From Paramacrobiotus metropolitanus (Eukaryota; Tardigrada; Eutardigrada; Parachela; Macrobiotidae), in contig NW_026570226.1 in NCBI RefSeq assembly GCF_019649055.1, positions 3,097,912 to 3,161,911 of the forward strand: a stretch of DNA of 64,000 nucleotides. The letters run 5' to 3'. Positions 12,206 through 23,723 of this stretch are shown piece after piece. The notes beneath the pieces are model-generated. The model did not search any database and was not told the DNA's origin. It worked only from the letters and a program-made list of their open reading frames with translations. Position 1 is the first letter of the stretch. Every line of letters begins with the position of its first letter. Both the position numbers and the translations under genes were made by a program.

Positions 12206-12989
12206 TTTGGCCGAACTTAATAATCTGCACACGCCTCGGAGTTATGGGAGTTTTTTCTAGTAAAGAGAACAGTTTGTCGCTAACGTTATTCAGGTGCATG
12301 TAGTTCGAAGCGAGTAGCTGAGAGTACGGGAAATGCCGGTTAATGCAATAAGGCATACACGCCTATTGCACAATAGATTACCAAAACTGGGCGCCCATGC
12401 GTACGCCAAGGCTTCTTCCACTTCAGAGACGCTGCGATTGGTCTGCGGCAGTGCGATACGATGAACACCCATAAATTTCGGAAGATCCAGGAAGTCCCTG
12501 AATTTCATAATCCACAAGTCTTCAGCGCGTGCATAGAACACCAGACTTTTGTAGCCGCGAAAATAGGAAATTTTCATGCGGCGCGGCATCTCATCACTTT
12601 TTACAGCAGAGTCATTATTGCTGGTGATGGCAAGGTCAATTCGCTCCAGGTTTGAACCATTGGAGCAGAGATTTAATGTCCCGTTTAATGTTTCGTTCTC
12701 CCCTGCAGAAACGAGCGGATTCCAGTCAGATTCAGTTAAAATCATTAAGTATTATTGCTTTACAATAATACGAAGCAGCACATAACTTCAGTTTTAAGAT
12801 CATCCCCGTAAAAGCATGCAGTTTTAAAATACATACGCAGTTCTCCGTTGAGAATGTGAAGTCTCGTATCATTTGGATAGGGATTTCCAAGAGGATTGAC
12901 AGCTGTGATATGGTCTGCAGTTCTGTCGATATCGTCGGAAGTTTGACCAAACGCAAACGGTAGTAGAACCAAAACCACTAGCAACATGA

Positions 12990-14276
12990 TCACTACGCTA
13001 CGAGCAATAGCCAAGATGGACAAGTGTTTCGACGGATCATGGGTTACATTATAATAATATTAACTGCTTATATGAAGTGATTTAAGCGTCCTGACGAAGC
13101 TTGTGTTTTTAGCATGTATTTATGTATCCAGACGAAGTATAAAGCAGATATCACGCACTGTCTTGGAAACTGGTTTCTGTAAGGATCCGATAATTATGCA
13201 CAGCGCTGCACAGTGTCAGCGCAAGACTTAGAATACATTTGAATTGCACAAGTTTGTACCAACTACCAAGACGTAAAATTATTGTTCATATTTTATGATC
13301 CAATCAAATTTTCCGGTTATGCCGGCTGCTCACAAAATGATGCTTGAAACCGTCCGTTAAAAAACCGTTGTAATCGTGAGAAACCCTGCCGGCAATTGTC
13401 CGAAATTTTGTCGTCCTATCCGGCTCAATATTTTAATTAACTGACTTTTCGGGAATTACTTAATTATATTCAGCAGCTTATGCTGACCGGTTTCTTGTCA
13501 TCAGTAATATTAACCAATTCGGTTATAGAACTTTTTGCTGGTATTAGGAACATCCTTGCCAGGTAAAGTGTTAGAAAGACTGCGACAGAGTCTCCCTAAC
13601 TAACTTAATCTTTCTCTGTAAGCCTACTCGTAGTTCTGTTAAAAAGACAGTTAGTAATGGTTTAATGATCACAAGCCGCTTGCAAATGGGTCACTTTTTT
13701 CGTTCGGCCATACAGTAAGGCTTAAGAAAACTAATGCTCCTCGAGCGAATAGTTGTGCGACCACGAGAGACGTAGACATACGAGAGCCAGTGCGATACAC
13801 ATATTAGGCTTTAAAACCGCTTTTCTGGGAAAAACCAAAAAGCGCTTTCATTCCACTTATTAGCAGCACTCGTACTTATATTCGTACTTACTGAGAGGTG
13901 GATCCCAGACTAGGGAAATAAGGACAGTTTTTCTTGTTTCTCGCTAATAGACAGAGTAGTATACGCACGTAGCCAACCACGTCCTTCTACCTCTGGAGCG
14001 TGACCTGCAACAATGCCCTAGCGCGATGCTGCTCTGGTAAGTGCGCCTGAAGTGGAACGATGCCAGTCCCACTGGCTGTTGACAGCACCCCCTTAACGTG
14101 CGGCGTAACAATAGCCCTTCCCGCAGCACATCCAGGAATCCGTTAGATTTCTCGAATAAACACCGTTTAAATCTTTTAGCTAGATTAAACTAGAGGACAC
14201 ATAAAAACACGGTATGCCGTACACTTTAGGATATCAGTTTCTCGCTGTCGGGCCGCAAAATCAATCGCAACATCAG
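12990..14276. other. intergenic spacer between secreted gene and GPCR
   Basis: No gene seen. Its sister is 40,225-41,512. Identity is about 93-96% with indels up to about 13.93 kb, then close to 100%, which marks the start of a homogenised block. Confidence 0.5.
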
Positions 14277-14538
14277 CCAACCTGAAAGGCTGTAAGCCGT
14301 GGCCGCAGGGGCGCCGGCATCTAATTTAGCTGATTGTCGGCGGCAGCGTTGGATGCCGGCACATTTTTACAATACATAGGCTGGCTTTACATTTCAACCC
14401 CAAAGCCCCCAGTACCCGTCTCTGCCAAGCGTTCGATGGCAGCGTTGTTGGGCTTTTGGATAAAATGTAAGTTTTGGCACACTGTACACTGGCACTATCC
14501 GTATTCACAGTCGTAGTTACAACTGACTCCGCAGTCCT
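14277..14538 (+). repeat. dispersed 262-bp repeat R (copy 1)
   Basis: A second copy in inverted orientation is at 16,896-17,153 (roughly 90% identity by eye), and an identical direct copy is at 41,513-41,774. Internally it contains a 9-bp inverted repeat GCCGGCATC...GATGCCGGC. It has no coding capacity beyond chance ORFs, so it is probably a small non-autonomous element. Confidence 0.8.
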
Positions 14539-14803
14539 GCTGCAGATGATTTTGTTTTAAAGCAGGCATCCCTTTTTTTCACAAGACGAAACTATTTTTT
14601 CCGACTTCAGTCTGAAATTCTTTTTTTGCGCTGCATGTGCTGCAATAATCTTAACGTAGCAGAAGCGCAGGATCACCTGCTTGTCAGTTATTTATTAAAC
14701 GATGGTATGTGGTGGAAAAAGATTATTTTACCAAACTGTACGTATGAAATTCTGAAGTGGGTCAATATTATAGTCAAACTTGCGGCATCAGCTGGGTAAC
14801 GCC

Positions 14804-15781
14804 ATGAACGCAACGCCAAACCGGTCAATGCTCTGTAACGAATATTTCTCCGGGACCACCCGGCAGTGGCATCTCCTGACAACGGGATTTCTGATCGTTT
14901 CATTCACCGGTGCCCTCTGCAATCTCATCAATTTAATCACCTTCCTCAGATGGAAAAATAAACAACCTTTCGTCTACCTACACTTATCACTCTCGTTGGC
15001 GGAATCCATTTTCCTCCTCTTCCTCCCCATCGCGGCCATATCTCGCATTATCGAACCACGGCATCTCAGCCAACTGCCGTACCAGCTGGGCGTGGCCGAC
15101 ACGTATTTCGGCGTGATGCTGTACAACGCGCACATCGGCTGTATCAGTCTGGATCGGTGGATGTCGGTGGAATTCCCCGTTTATTACTGGAATCGCATTA
15201 ACTGCTCGATAATCGCGGGAATATTAATCGCTATTTAGACGTACTGCATTATATTCAACGCAGTAATGTTCGGAAAATTTGGGCAGTTCGTCGTGGCACC
15301 GTGCATTTCCACAGCGTATTTCGATTATCGAGCGGCGTGGTTCGCCGTCTGCGTGGAAGGCGGACTGATTCTGACGATTGTATTGGTTGGTGTTTCACAA
15401 GCGCGAATTATTTATATCGCCATTAAATCCCGGCAGAAGATTGTGGAAGAATTACCGAACGTTTCGTCGCAGCTCTCAGGATATTACGTTGATGAGAATA
15501 ATGGTAAATCTCAGAGGAACAAGAAATCTCTGCCGGTGACCTTTCGAATGGTTGTCGCTGGATCGATTATTGTGGTGTCGGCGGCGCTGTGCCAGTTGCC
15601 GATTGCTCTGTTGCGCTGGACGGGGAACAGCCAGAGCGCGGCATACACCGTTCTGGTGCTGGTATTTCACTCCCAGCATATTGTGCCATTGTGCGCTTAC
15701 ATGGCTTTCTATCCACAGTTTGCGAGGACAGCTAGTATGGTTGCGGATGACTTGAAAAGACTAACAGCGTGTTCTTATTAA
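14804..15781 (+). pseudogene. rhodopsin-like orphan GPCR, nonsense copy
   Basis: Single-exon seven-helix receptor almost identical to the intact copy at 42,038-43,015. The reading frame is closed by TAG at 15,236-15,238 in helix 4, where the sister reads TGG (Trp). The frame stays open afterwards for 180 codons (TM5 to the C-terminus, ending at 15,781), and only a handful of other differences exist (for example FARTA against FAKTA). The nonsense change is recent or is kept repaired elsewhere by conversion. The start is the ATG at 14,804; the longer frame upstream has no ATG. Confidence 0.85.
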
Positions 15782-16077
15782 GATCATTGCGTTCATTACT
15801 AACTAAACATTTGTGGGATTGTTAGAGAATGAAGCAAATGCCTCAGCAGTCAGCATACAAGTAATACGTTATGGCCATACTTTGTTGAGTTTGTTCGCAT
15901 ACGTCACCCTTGCATACTTCTATAAGCGTATTTGTACTGCTTTGTCGTGTTCTGTAGCCAAATGATTTGATAAACCAGATTCTGGTGGTTGTTGTATCGC
16001 TAAATGAGCGCTTCAGTAAGTGTATGTCACGATTCACCAGTCAATAAAATTAATTGTAATTGGGCACTGATAGTGAC

Positions 16078-16895
16078 ACTAAAAAGACCAGTGCAGGAAT
16101 CCGGTGCTGGAAATGCCTGTGTCAAAGCAGGTTATCGCCTGCACTGAACAAGGGTCCAGCGTTCGTGTTTGCGTTCAAATTCCCAGCTCGGTTTCAAGGA
16201 CGAAGCTCCAAGAAATATTCCGGCAAAATGCATGCTGCGAGGTTTTACAAGCGGCACTTCACGAACTGTCGATTGGATGCGCGACCGACCGTTGTCCACT
16301 AACAGGTGCGCAGTCCCTGCCAGTATATGTCCTGCCTGCATTTGCTTTGAGTTTACCCGCTACGGATGGTTTCCGAGCGGTATCATGACAAAATTACGGT
16401 TTCATGTTGGAGAACTGCACGGAACCTTGCCGGGCCTCCGGGCTGGAGCGCCTAGTTTTAGTGGCCACTAAAACTTTGGATCCGACTTTTTTAACGCTGG
16501 CCATTTCAGTTTAGAAATTTGAATGACTTCTACTAAATTCGGGCCTCCCATCCAGTCGACGGTTTGGGAAGTACGACAGAAATTTTCAGCTTTTACTGCT
16601 GCTGACTTACAGAGTGCTACAACTTTGCCGGTCGTCACTGTCCTAAATTAATTTTTTTCGTCTGCCGGGATAATGCTGGTCAAAGCGCCTGGCCTTGTAT
16701 CGGCAGACGACAGTAAGACTAACCTAATACTTCTAGGTGTAATACTGTAACCCTGGTGGTGTAATCCTACTTCTACTCAACGACATGATTATTCGGTTAC
16801 ATGGGTGACTTTTCACAGATACCTTTGTGCAGAAATCTGTACTCCTTGAATTATGTCAACGAATTTTGTGTTGAAAAAAAACAGGCTTGGAAACG
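16078..16895. other. unexplained part of the copy-B-specific insertion
   Basis: The sister copy runs straight from the equivalent of 16,078 to the equivalent of 22,595, so this stretch arrived with the inserted block. Short overlapping ORFs on the plus strand (about 94-100 aa, Cys-containing) have no features I recognise. No RNA gene seen. Confidence 0.5.
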
Positions 16896-17153
16896 AGGAC
16901 TGCGGAGTCAGTTGTAACTACGACTGTGAATATGGATGGTGCCAGGGTACAGTGTGCCAAAACTTACATTTTATCCAAAAGTCCAACAACGCTGCCATCG
17001 AACGCTTGGCGGAGACGGGTATTGGGGGCGTTGGGGTTGAAATGCCAAGCCAGCCTATTGTAAAAATGTGCCGGCATCCAACGCTGCCGCCGACAACCAG
17101 CTAAACCAGATGCCGGCGCCCCTGCCGTCACGGCTTACAGCCTTTCAGGTTGG
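16896..17153 (-). repeat. dispersed repeat R, inverted copy
   Basis: Reverse complement of the repeat at 14,277-14,538, ending at CCTTTCAGGTTGG. With that copy it forms inverted repeats flanking the GPCR pseudogene. The LINE tail begins 10 bp beyond its end. Confidence 0.8.
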
Positions 17154-17353
17154 TAACGGCAGGAATGAATGAATGAATTTATTTCCCCAGGACACACAGT
17201 CTGGTGGAGACATCGTTCTGATGTCACATAATTATTAGTAAAACAAAAAACAGTATTAAAAAAAAGAAAAAAATTTGAGCAATATAAACAGTTTGGTTAG
17301 TTAGTTGTAAAATAATAACATCAACTGAGAGCCAGTACTGAATACAAAGCATA

Positions 17354-17776
17354 TCATTGAATGGCTGGTAACAAACAGAGATGACCGCTATATACACTTT
17401 TAGCGTCTTTAATAACAGAGTGTACAAATTTAGCGACGGTAAACAGTAACTGTTTATCGGTCTCAGATGGAAAAACGCTTCGTCTTAGGATACCCAGAAA
17501 AGCTTCTCTAAATGTTCGATATTCTGGTGCTGCAGTGGCGATTTTAGGCCAAACGATCTGTCGATGAGGTTCAAAGGCCGGACATTGGAATAAACTATGT
17601 TCCTCTGTATCAGTGGTTTCACAGTACGGGCATAGTCGTTCATCGTGAGGAATTCCTTGCCATCGTCCTGTTTCGATCCGGAAATGGTGGCCCGATGATA
17701 GTACGGCAAACAGCGCTTTCAATAGGTAAATGGGTAGCGGGAGTCGGCAAAGGGCAAAGGGTGCATTTGGGTACAC
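17354..17776 (-). pseudogene. LINE ORF2, C-terminal Cys/His motif
   Basis: A third frame continues the RT polypeptide after the shift near 17,745. It carries CPYCETTDTEEHSLFQC, the C-X2-C...H...C zinc-binding motif usual at the C-terminus of Jockey and R1 type ORF2. It ends about 190 bp before the ATTC tail. Confidence 0.8.
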
Positions 17777-19290
17777 CTGGAACAGAAAAACAACCGACCG
17801 CTTCGAGCGGCGTTATCTCGCACTCTTTCGGCGAGATCTCTTCGGAATTTTTCTTCTAACAGTGACATCGCATTAGAAATTTTAAGGTTTTTAAGAAACT
17901 CGAATAGCCTATCTGGTGACTCCCATGAAAAATTCATAATAGTAGTTAAACATTTCAATGCTCGCCGTAACCACGTTCTTTTTCTTTTGATAGCGTTTTC
18001 TATGCTATCAATCATTGCAGATTTACACAGCGAACCATCAGAACAGTGCAGAAGCTTTTTAAGGAACTGTAGCTGCATTCTGGTTGCTCGGAAATGCAGC
18101 GGAGCCGATCCTATAATATAGTACAAAGCGTCATGCGACGTTGTTGTCTTCAGTTGATAGTGGCATTTCCAAAATTTTAAGCGAAATAAATCAACGCGGG
18201 GGTCCGGCCCTAAAAGTTCTGAGCCAAAACAACTTATTCCACCTATTGTTGCTTCGAAAATCGACTCGGCCGTGGAAAACGTATATCCTGGTCGTAGATT
18301 CGCAAGCTGCTGGTTTACACTGAAGTAGGCTTTCTCACAGCTGTTTATACGGTGTTCAGACATCTTGTTTAGACATAAATTTTCGTTAAAAACGAGACCG
18401 AGATATTTAAATTCTTTTACCTGCTCAATGCGCTGGCCTTGAATTTTAAGTTCAAAAAAGAATTCCGATCTTCTCGCACCTTTTATTACCATAGTGAACG
18501 ATTTGCTAATGTTAAGCAACAAATCAAAATCGACAGAGAATTGAGCCACTCTGTCTGCTGAAATTTGTAGCTCTGATTTGGTTACTGCGATCAGGACGAT
18601 GTCATCAGCATATTTCAACAAATATACCTGCTTATTCCCTAATTTGATAGAAGTAATTCGACCTTTTGCAACATAGTCCGTGATTGGGTCGATGTAGATA
18701 TCGAAAAGCACTCCTGAAAGGGGATTGCCTTGACGCACACCACTACTTAGAGGGTACGTTGCAGACATTTCGCCACCCCATTTTATGCGATTTTTACTGC
18801 CTTCGTACATGGCCATTAAAAAACGCAACATTTTCTGCGACACTCCCGACTTTTCAAGTTTCCTGAAAAGCTTTTCGTGGTTTACAGTATCAAATGCCGA
18901 AGTATAATCAAGAAATGCAACGTATACCTCTTTGCCCTGAACAACTTGTGTTTCACAGATTGTATGTAACAACCAAGCATGGTCTGTCGAACCTCTACCT
19001 TTACGATAGCCTCCCTGGTCCTCGTTGATGTCCGCCCATTTATCAATACGATCTGCAAGTATCGTCGACAAAATACGCATAGGCAAAACTTCAACAACAA
19101 CTGGCCGGCAGTTTTGGGCGCATACCGGTTTACCGGCTTTCGGTATTGGTGACATCGTACCTATCAACCACGAAGGAGGAAACAGTGCACCATTGTAAAC
19201 TGAGTTGAAGGTTACACATAGGAGTTGAAGGAATTTTTCGTTTTGGGTGAGTTGCTTGAAACGCTCTGTGGTTACGGGATAACTGACCAC
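17719..19290 (-). pseudogene. LINE ORF2, reverse transcriptase part
   Basis: 523-codon frame. RT motifs in order: the ENxRPV-like block (CRPVVVEVLP), GYRKGRGSTDH, DYTSAFDTV, GVRQGNPLSG and the catalytic YADDIVLI. The thumb and connection region follows. The frame joins the endonuclease part only through two frameshifts (about 19,430 and 19,285), and its last residues leave the natural frame near 17,745. Confidence 0.88.
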
Positions 19291-19353
19291 TGGACGAAGA
19301 GCTCGATAATCTCGATACCGCGTTCAAAATTTCAAGAACATTAATCGGGTCGT

Positions 19354-21333
19354 CTAATATCGGGATAGAAGGAGACATTTCGCATGAACTGCATAAGGAA
19401 GAATTCTTGGTTTTAGGAAAGTTGGAAAAAAGGCGAGAAGCTGATCCATCGATATTAAGTCATTCGGTTTGGGGCAGTCTGCACGAAGCGGTTTGAGAAA
19501 GGACCAAAAATGTTTTGGGTTCGAGTGACGGAGTGTTTCGATTTCTTTCCATATTCGCTGGTTCGATTCTGCGTTCATTTCTCGTAGTTTTTGCCGGTAT
19601 CTTTGACGCATGTTATAAAACTTTTCCGCTACAGCACGTCTTTGGTCGATATTCTTTATTCCGTTCAGTTCTTTCCACAGTTTCGTTTTTTTGTGACGAA
19701 GATTTGCGATTTCTCTATTTGAATGATTTCTGTGTAACTTATTATCAGGGCGTTCGACACTGTACTCCTTCAGCCTGCTTGCTACTGTTTCGACGAGAAA
19801 ATCAAAGTAAGCGCCGGAGGTGACATTTTCGGTGTTCCATGTCACCGCCAAGACGTTGTTAACCGTGTCCCTGACAAATGACGTTGCAAGTTCATCTTGG
19901 TGGCTGTGTCTGACCGGCACCGACTTCCGATATCTACTTTTTTTGGAGGGACAGCTTTTTGCTGATAATGGAATACTGATGTTAACGAGGAGCGGTTGGT
20001 GGTCAGAAAGACTTTCGTCAGAAATGGCAAAGTCTTGAAAATAGCTGACATCTTTTTGTTGTACAAGAACGTAGTCAACAGCCGACATTCCGCAATAAGT
20101 GTGACACGTATAGGCTGATGGAAAATTTTTGCCGAAAGATTTCAGTCCGTTCAGAGGGGTTAAAGAAAAGGTGTTGCAAAATTTTATAATTTCTTTACCA
20201 CGCGAATTTATCTGTTGGTCTGCGTTTGAGAGGTTAATGTAATCAATTTTTGAATTATCTGTAGTAAAAACTGGTTCTGACATCAAAGGGCAGTTTTCGC
20301 CGATCCTTCCGTTCAAGTCACCACACAGCACGAAAATCTGATTTTCGGTGCATCGTGCTGCCATCTCATGCATTACGTCAAAATAATTTTTAGATTCAGG
20401 GTGCAGACATGAGTTAGTCGGTGGGATATACACTGCCATCATGTTCACCTGAATGATCGACGTTGGATGATGGATGATTACATTAAGAACATCGTCATGT
20501 TCCATAGCGCAAGGTTTAGGAGAAATTGTCAGTGGCTCTTGAACGAACACCACAATCCCTCCTCCTCCAAACGATGCTCTACTTTTGGACACTGAGCTGT
20601 AACCGTTTAACTGGAAAACTGGTTCGTTTTTTTTCAAGTGGGTTTCCACTAGTACAATTATTTCAAATTTCGAAATCAGTGATGTGAATTCCTCATAAAC
20701 GTTCTCCAAAATCCGTTTTAGGCCATTGACATTCAGATAGAAAATTCGTAAAAGAGCAGTTTTGCAATTCTGTATCTTCCCCGTGCTAACAGTTAAATCC
20801 TGTGAGAAATCAGGTAGTGCGGCAATCAAATCATCCCTATCGATACTCCGAACAGGAACGCTAGCATTATCGACTTGGTTGTTAGGGCAAACCACATTCA
20901 ACTCCGATTCACGCCTGATTGGCTCACATTCTACTGTTGTTTTCGGTTCCGACAGCAATTGCGCAACTGACCTTTCTACTGTTCTTACTATCCGTCTTTC
21001 GTTAAGCTTATCGCTAGGATCCGTAAATTTGGCAATGTATGTCGATGCAATAGGTACTTCTCGGAGCATCGTTATCGGAGTGGGACTGCAGATGTCAAAA
21101 GAACAACTGTGTCCGAGTGCTGCTGAATTTGGTTCGCAGAACTCAGCTTTTGTTAAAATATTTTGAACTTCACAGAGACCTACACTAGGTACGTCTTGAA
21201 TTTTCAAATTCATGACATTCTGAAAAACTTTTTCAAAAAAATTATAATCTGTCTGATCAGTTGTTCTGCTCAGTTTTTTGAGCGGAAGAAAACACGCGTG
21301 ACCTTTTGACGGTAAATGTCGGCTGCTGCACAT
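19354..21333 (-). pseudogene. LINE ORF2, endonuclease part
   Basis: 659-codon frame. APE-type endonuclease motifs are visible: LNVNGLKR near the start of the domain, then ETHLK, the GDLNGR loop and the terminal SDHQPLL. A linker rich in basic residues follows. The frame ends at 19,354 because of a shift near 19,430; the expected continuation (SPSIPILDDP) appears in another frame. The enzyme would nick target DNA for target-primed reverse transcription. Confidence 0.85.
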
Positions 21334-22361
21334 TTCTTCAAATCAAATGCAGTATGGGGATTGTTAGGTTTCACACAGTTATTACTGATGCAGTTGTTGC
21401 ACACAGGCACGAAAGCCTCCGTTTTGTCGCATTGTTTAGTGTCGTGATCGCTACCGCACTTTCCGCATACAGCGCGCTGACTTGCACAGTTTTTTGCAAT
21501 ATGGCCGAATTCACAACATTTATAACACTGGACTATGTGTACGTAATCAGTAACTTTACACGAGCGCCAACTAATCCCTACAAATCCACGGTTTAGAAGA
21601 ATACAGCGTGTTTCTTCGTCGACTTCGATAACAAAAGCGCATGTTCCTACGTCATCTCGGTGGCTTTGCAACTTTTTTATTACCCTGATCTTCTCCGACA
21701 GACCGGTAGTCCTGATTTCGTCCAGAAAGCTATCGGTTGTGTGGTATTTAGGTACGCCGCGCACGATCATTCTCGGGTTTTTCGGTTTCGTTACTCGCAT
21801 GCCAATCTCACCCTGATGTTTTTCAAATTCAACCCGTGCGGCTTCGGTTTCTTCTGCACTGTCGAATGTTATTACCACTGCCTTACCTGCACCTGTGCGG
21901 ATACCGGAGGGTTTGAACGGCTGCTCTTTAGCAGGCATGGTCCGATTCAAAGTCTGTCTGAGGCTTTCCATTTCGTTGGCATTCAGTCGTGAATCTTTCG
22001 GGACGTTGTTCTCTTTAGGTTTCAGAAGGAGTACATGTTTTGTTACCGATTGCTTGGGTGCTGTGGCAGCAGCGGCGGCGTACGTAGTAGCAGACGGGTT
22101 TGGCTTCACTGACATCAGCTGTTGAATCTTGCGCTCTTTCTCGGCAATCAGTTCCGTTTGCAGATTGATGTAGTGATCCTTCAATAGGGACGGGATTTTC
22201 ATCAGCGCATCCTTGTGAGTTTCAAGAACCTTTCCGACATTGGAGGTTTTGGTCGACACATTGTATACTTCTTCCAGAATATGGGACAAAACATTAGTCA
22301 GTTCGACAAATGAGAACTTGGATACATCTTCGTTCTCGTTGTTAGTATCGCCGTCACCCAT
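21270..22361 (-). CDS. LINE ORF1 protein, gag-like with CCHC zinc knuckles
   Basis: 363 aa from the ATG at 22,361 (a longer upstream frame lacks ATG). The N-terminal third is coiled-coil-like, followed by an RRM-like section (PRMIVRGVP) and Cys-rich knuckles: CYKCCEFGHIAKNC, then CGKCGSDHDTKQC and CNNC. This is the ORF1 layout of Jockey, R1 and I clade elements, whose ORF1 protein coats the RNA. It overlaps the start of ORF2 by 64 nt, which fits translational coupling. The frame is intact. Confidence 0.85.
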   Translation of the reverse strand: MGDGDTNNENEDVSKFSFVELTNVLSHILEEVYNVSTKTSNVGKVLETHKDALMKIPSLLKDHYINLQTELIAEKERKIQQLMSVKPNPSATTYAAAAATAPKQSVTKHVLLLKPKENNVPKDSRLNANEMESLRQTLNRTMPAKEQPFKPSGIRTGAGKAVVITFDSAEETEAARVEFEKHQGEIGMRVTKPKNPRMIVRGVPKYHTTDSFLDEIRTTGLSEKIRVIKKLQSHRDDVGTCAFVIEVDEETRCILLNRGFVGISWRSCKVTDYVHIVQCYKCCEFGHIAKNCASQRAVCGKCGSDHDTKQCDKTEAFVPVCNNCISNNCVKPNNPHTAFDLKKCAAADIYRQKVTRVFFRSKN

Positions 22362-22595
22362 GATGATATTTGAACGATATAGCAAAGTAAACGAACTACA
22401 TGACAGATACCATAAAGGTCACCACGATGAATCAATATCCTGAATGTATCCCACAGTCTTCAAACCGCTAGTGCTCCACGATGAGCTCTGACAACCGAAC
22501 TACTGGGATTTGGTCATACGGGCACGTTGTGCATCAGCTATTGCGGCAACTTAAAAACCAATAAAGTTATGCGAATGGGAACACACTGGACGTCG

Positions 22596-23620
22596 GCAAC
22601 TGGTTCAGCCCTTCAGGGCACAGGTCATGGCAACCACACGACGTCTGACAGTGGTCGCTCGCCTGAATAGGAAGTACACTAGGAAGTACAGACCTACAGA
22701 CTTACTAGGAAGTACAGACTTTTTGAAAAAAGAACCGCCAAGTTTGTATCTGGGGTTGACTGATGCGGCTGTGTGGTAGTGTAATCAAAGGATTCTTACA
22801 CGTTTAAGAATTATTTTCTTACTTAGCTAGTTATATATGACCAATATAACGGCCAAGCAGGGTTATTACAACATAGCCTCGATTACATCTCCGCTTCTTC
22901 TCTGGCCTCAAGCACTGATGCGGCAGTTAATTTCCAGAGACAAACATTGTCGAATTTGTGGTTTTCTTGTCTTCATGGCTCTACGCTCATTTTATGATTT
23001 TTTTTATTTCTGGATTTCTGCGCACATGAAAGTGAAAATGCAGTTAGGAGTGAAAGTTCAGAAGCTCCCCAGCGATCGATTCGCTGCCTTACCTTCTCCA
23101 ATTTCCTGTAGCTGATATGAATAATTATAGCGTCGGGGAGCTCTGCTACACAACTTCTCGTATCCCGATGTCAATAAATCAACACCGAATTCCGAACCAT
23201 GTAATCTGCTAGTTACAGTACATAGAATAAATAGCCTTTGGCGAGTTAAAATCCATCGATCATTTCTACAATTGATATGGATGTCAAAATCCGGACGTTA
23301 GTCATACAAAGCGCAGTACGGCGGTAGCTATCTGTACAACACCGATAAGAACATAGCGAACCCAAATTATTACGGCTATTGCAGCAAAAGGCTCATTTAC
23401 AATACACCATACTGCCAATTTTTAAGCCAGCTAGCTGGTGAGGAATGTACAGACTGTAGCACAATAGTTTACCAACTGTTTGCTCTACAGCACTTTCTGT
23501 CGAAACGACGGTACTTCACGCCACACCTGGTTATGCGGTGTCGTTGTTCATTTTATCTTTCTTCTATGATGACTCCTACAGAGTACAAGAATACAGTCTT
23601 TCGGCATGGTGAGTAAGCAC
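22596..23620. other. spacer upstream of IRG copy B, with a decayed minus-strand ORF
   Basis: Sister of 43,315-44,290, at roughly 90% identity with indels. The minus-strand ORF that is open at 43,537-43,869 in the sister is broken here by indels and a stop. No other gene seen. Confidence 0.5.
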
Positions 23621-23630
23621 ACACTATCCT

Positions 23631-23637
23631 TATAAAG
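23631..23637 (+). promoter_or_regulatory. TATA box of IRG copy B
   Basis: TATAAAG lies 93 nt before the ATG at 23,724 and is conserved in copy C (44,300-44,306). Confidence 0.5.
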
Positions 23638-23723
23638 GAGAACAGCGATATATTCCTGTCACAACTCTGCGGCATTTGTGTCCTAATACCGTTTTAATAT
23701 TATGCGTTCTTAGTTCTTGTAAA

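Larger units (their letters stand above)
9773..12987 (-). pseudogene. secreted glycoprotein of unknown family, copy B (broken by an LTR fragment)
   Basis: The copy follows the exon plan of copy A. Exon 8 is 9773-9962, exon 7 about 10,037-10,165, exon 6 about 10,300-10,692, exon 5 about 10,777-11,074, the end of exon 4 about 11,380-11,520, exon 3 about 12,205-12,265, exon 2 about 12,380-12,702, and exon 1 starts at ATG 12987 (signal peptide MLLVVLVLLPFAFG). Exon 6 is open here, unlike copy A. Exon 4 is cut at 11,520 by an LTR; most of exon 4 and the start of exon 3's downstream intron are missing and replaced by about 680 bp of retroelement DNA. The protein cannot be made as in the other copies. 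Confidence 0.72.
17163..22440 (-). mobile_element. non-LTR retrotransposon (LINE) with APE endonuclease, Jockey/R1/I-like group
   Basis: On the minus strand the element has ORF1 (gag-like, three zinc knuckles), ORF2 (endonuclease, reverse transcriptase, C-terminal Cys/His motif), an AATAAA signal and a tail of ATTC tetranucleotides (17,163-17,179). The 5' boundary is uncertain, between ATG 22,361 and the end of the insertion near 22,595. It is absent from the sister copy (joined at about 43,315), so it inserted after the duplication. ORF2 is broken by at least three frameshifts. Confidence 0.88.

Noticed and set aside
14326-14516. 60-codon ORFs on both strands of repeat R
   Set aside because: They overlap a non-coding dispersed repeat, and the inverted copy does not keep the full frame.
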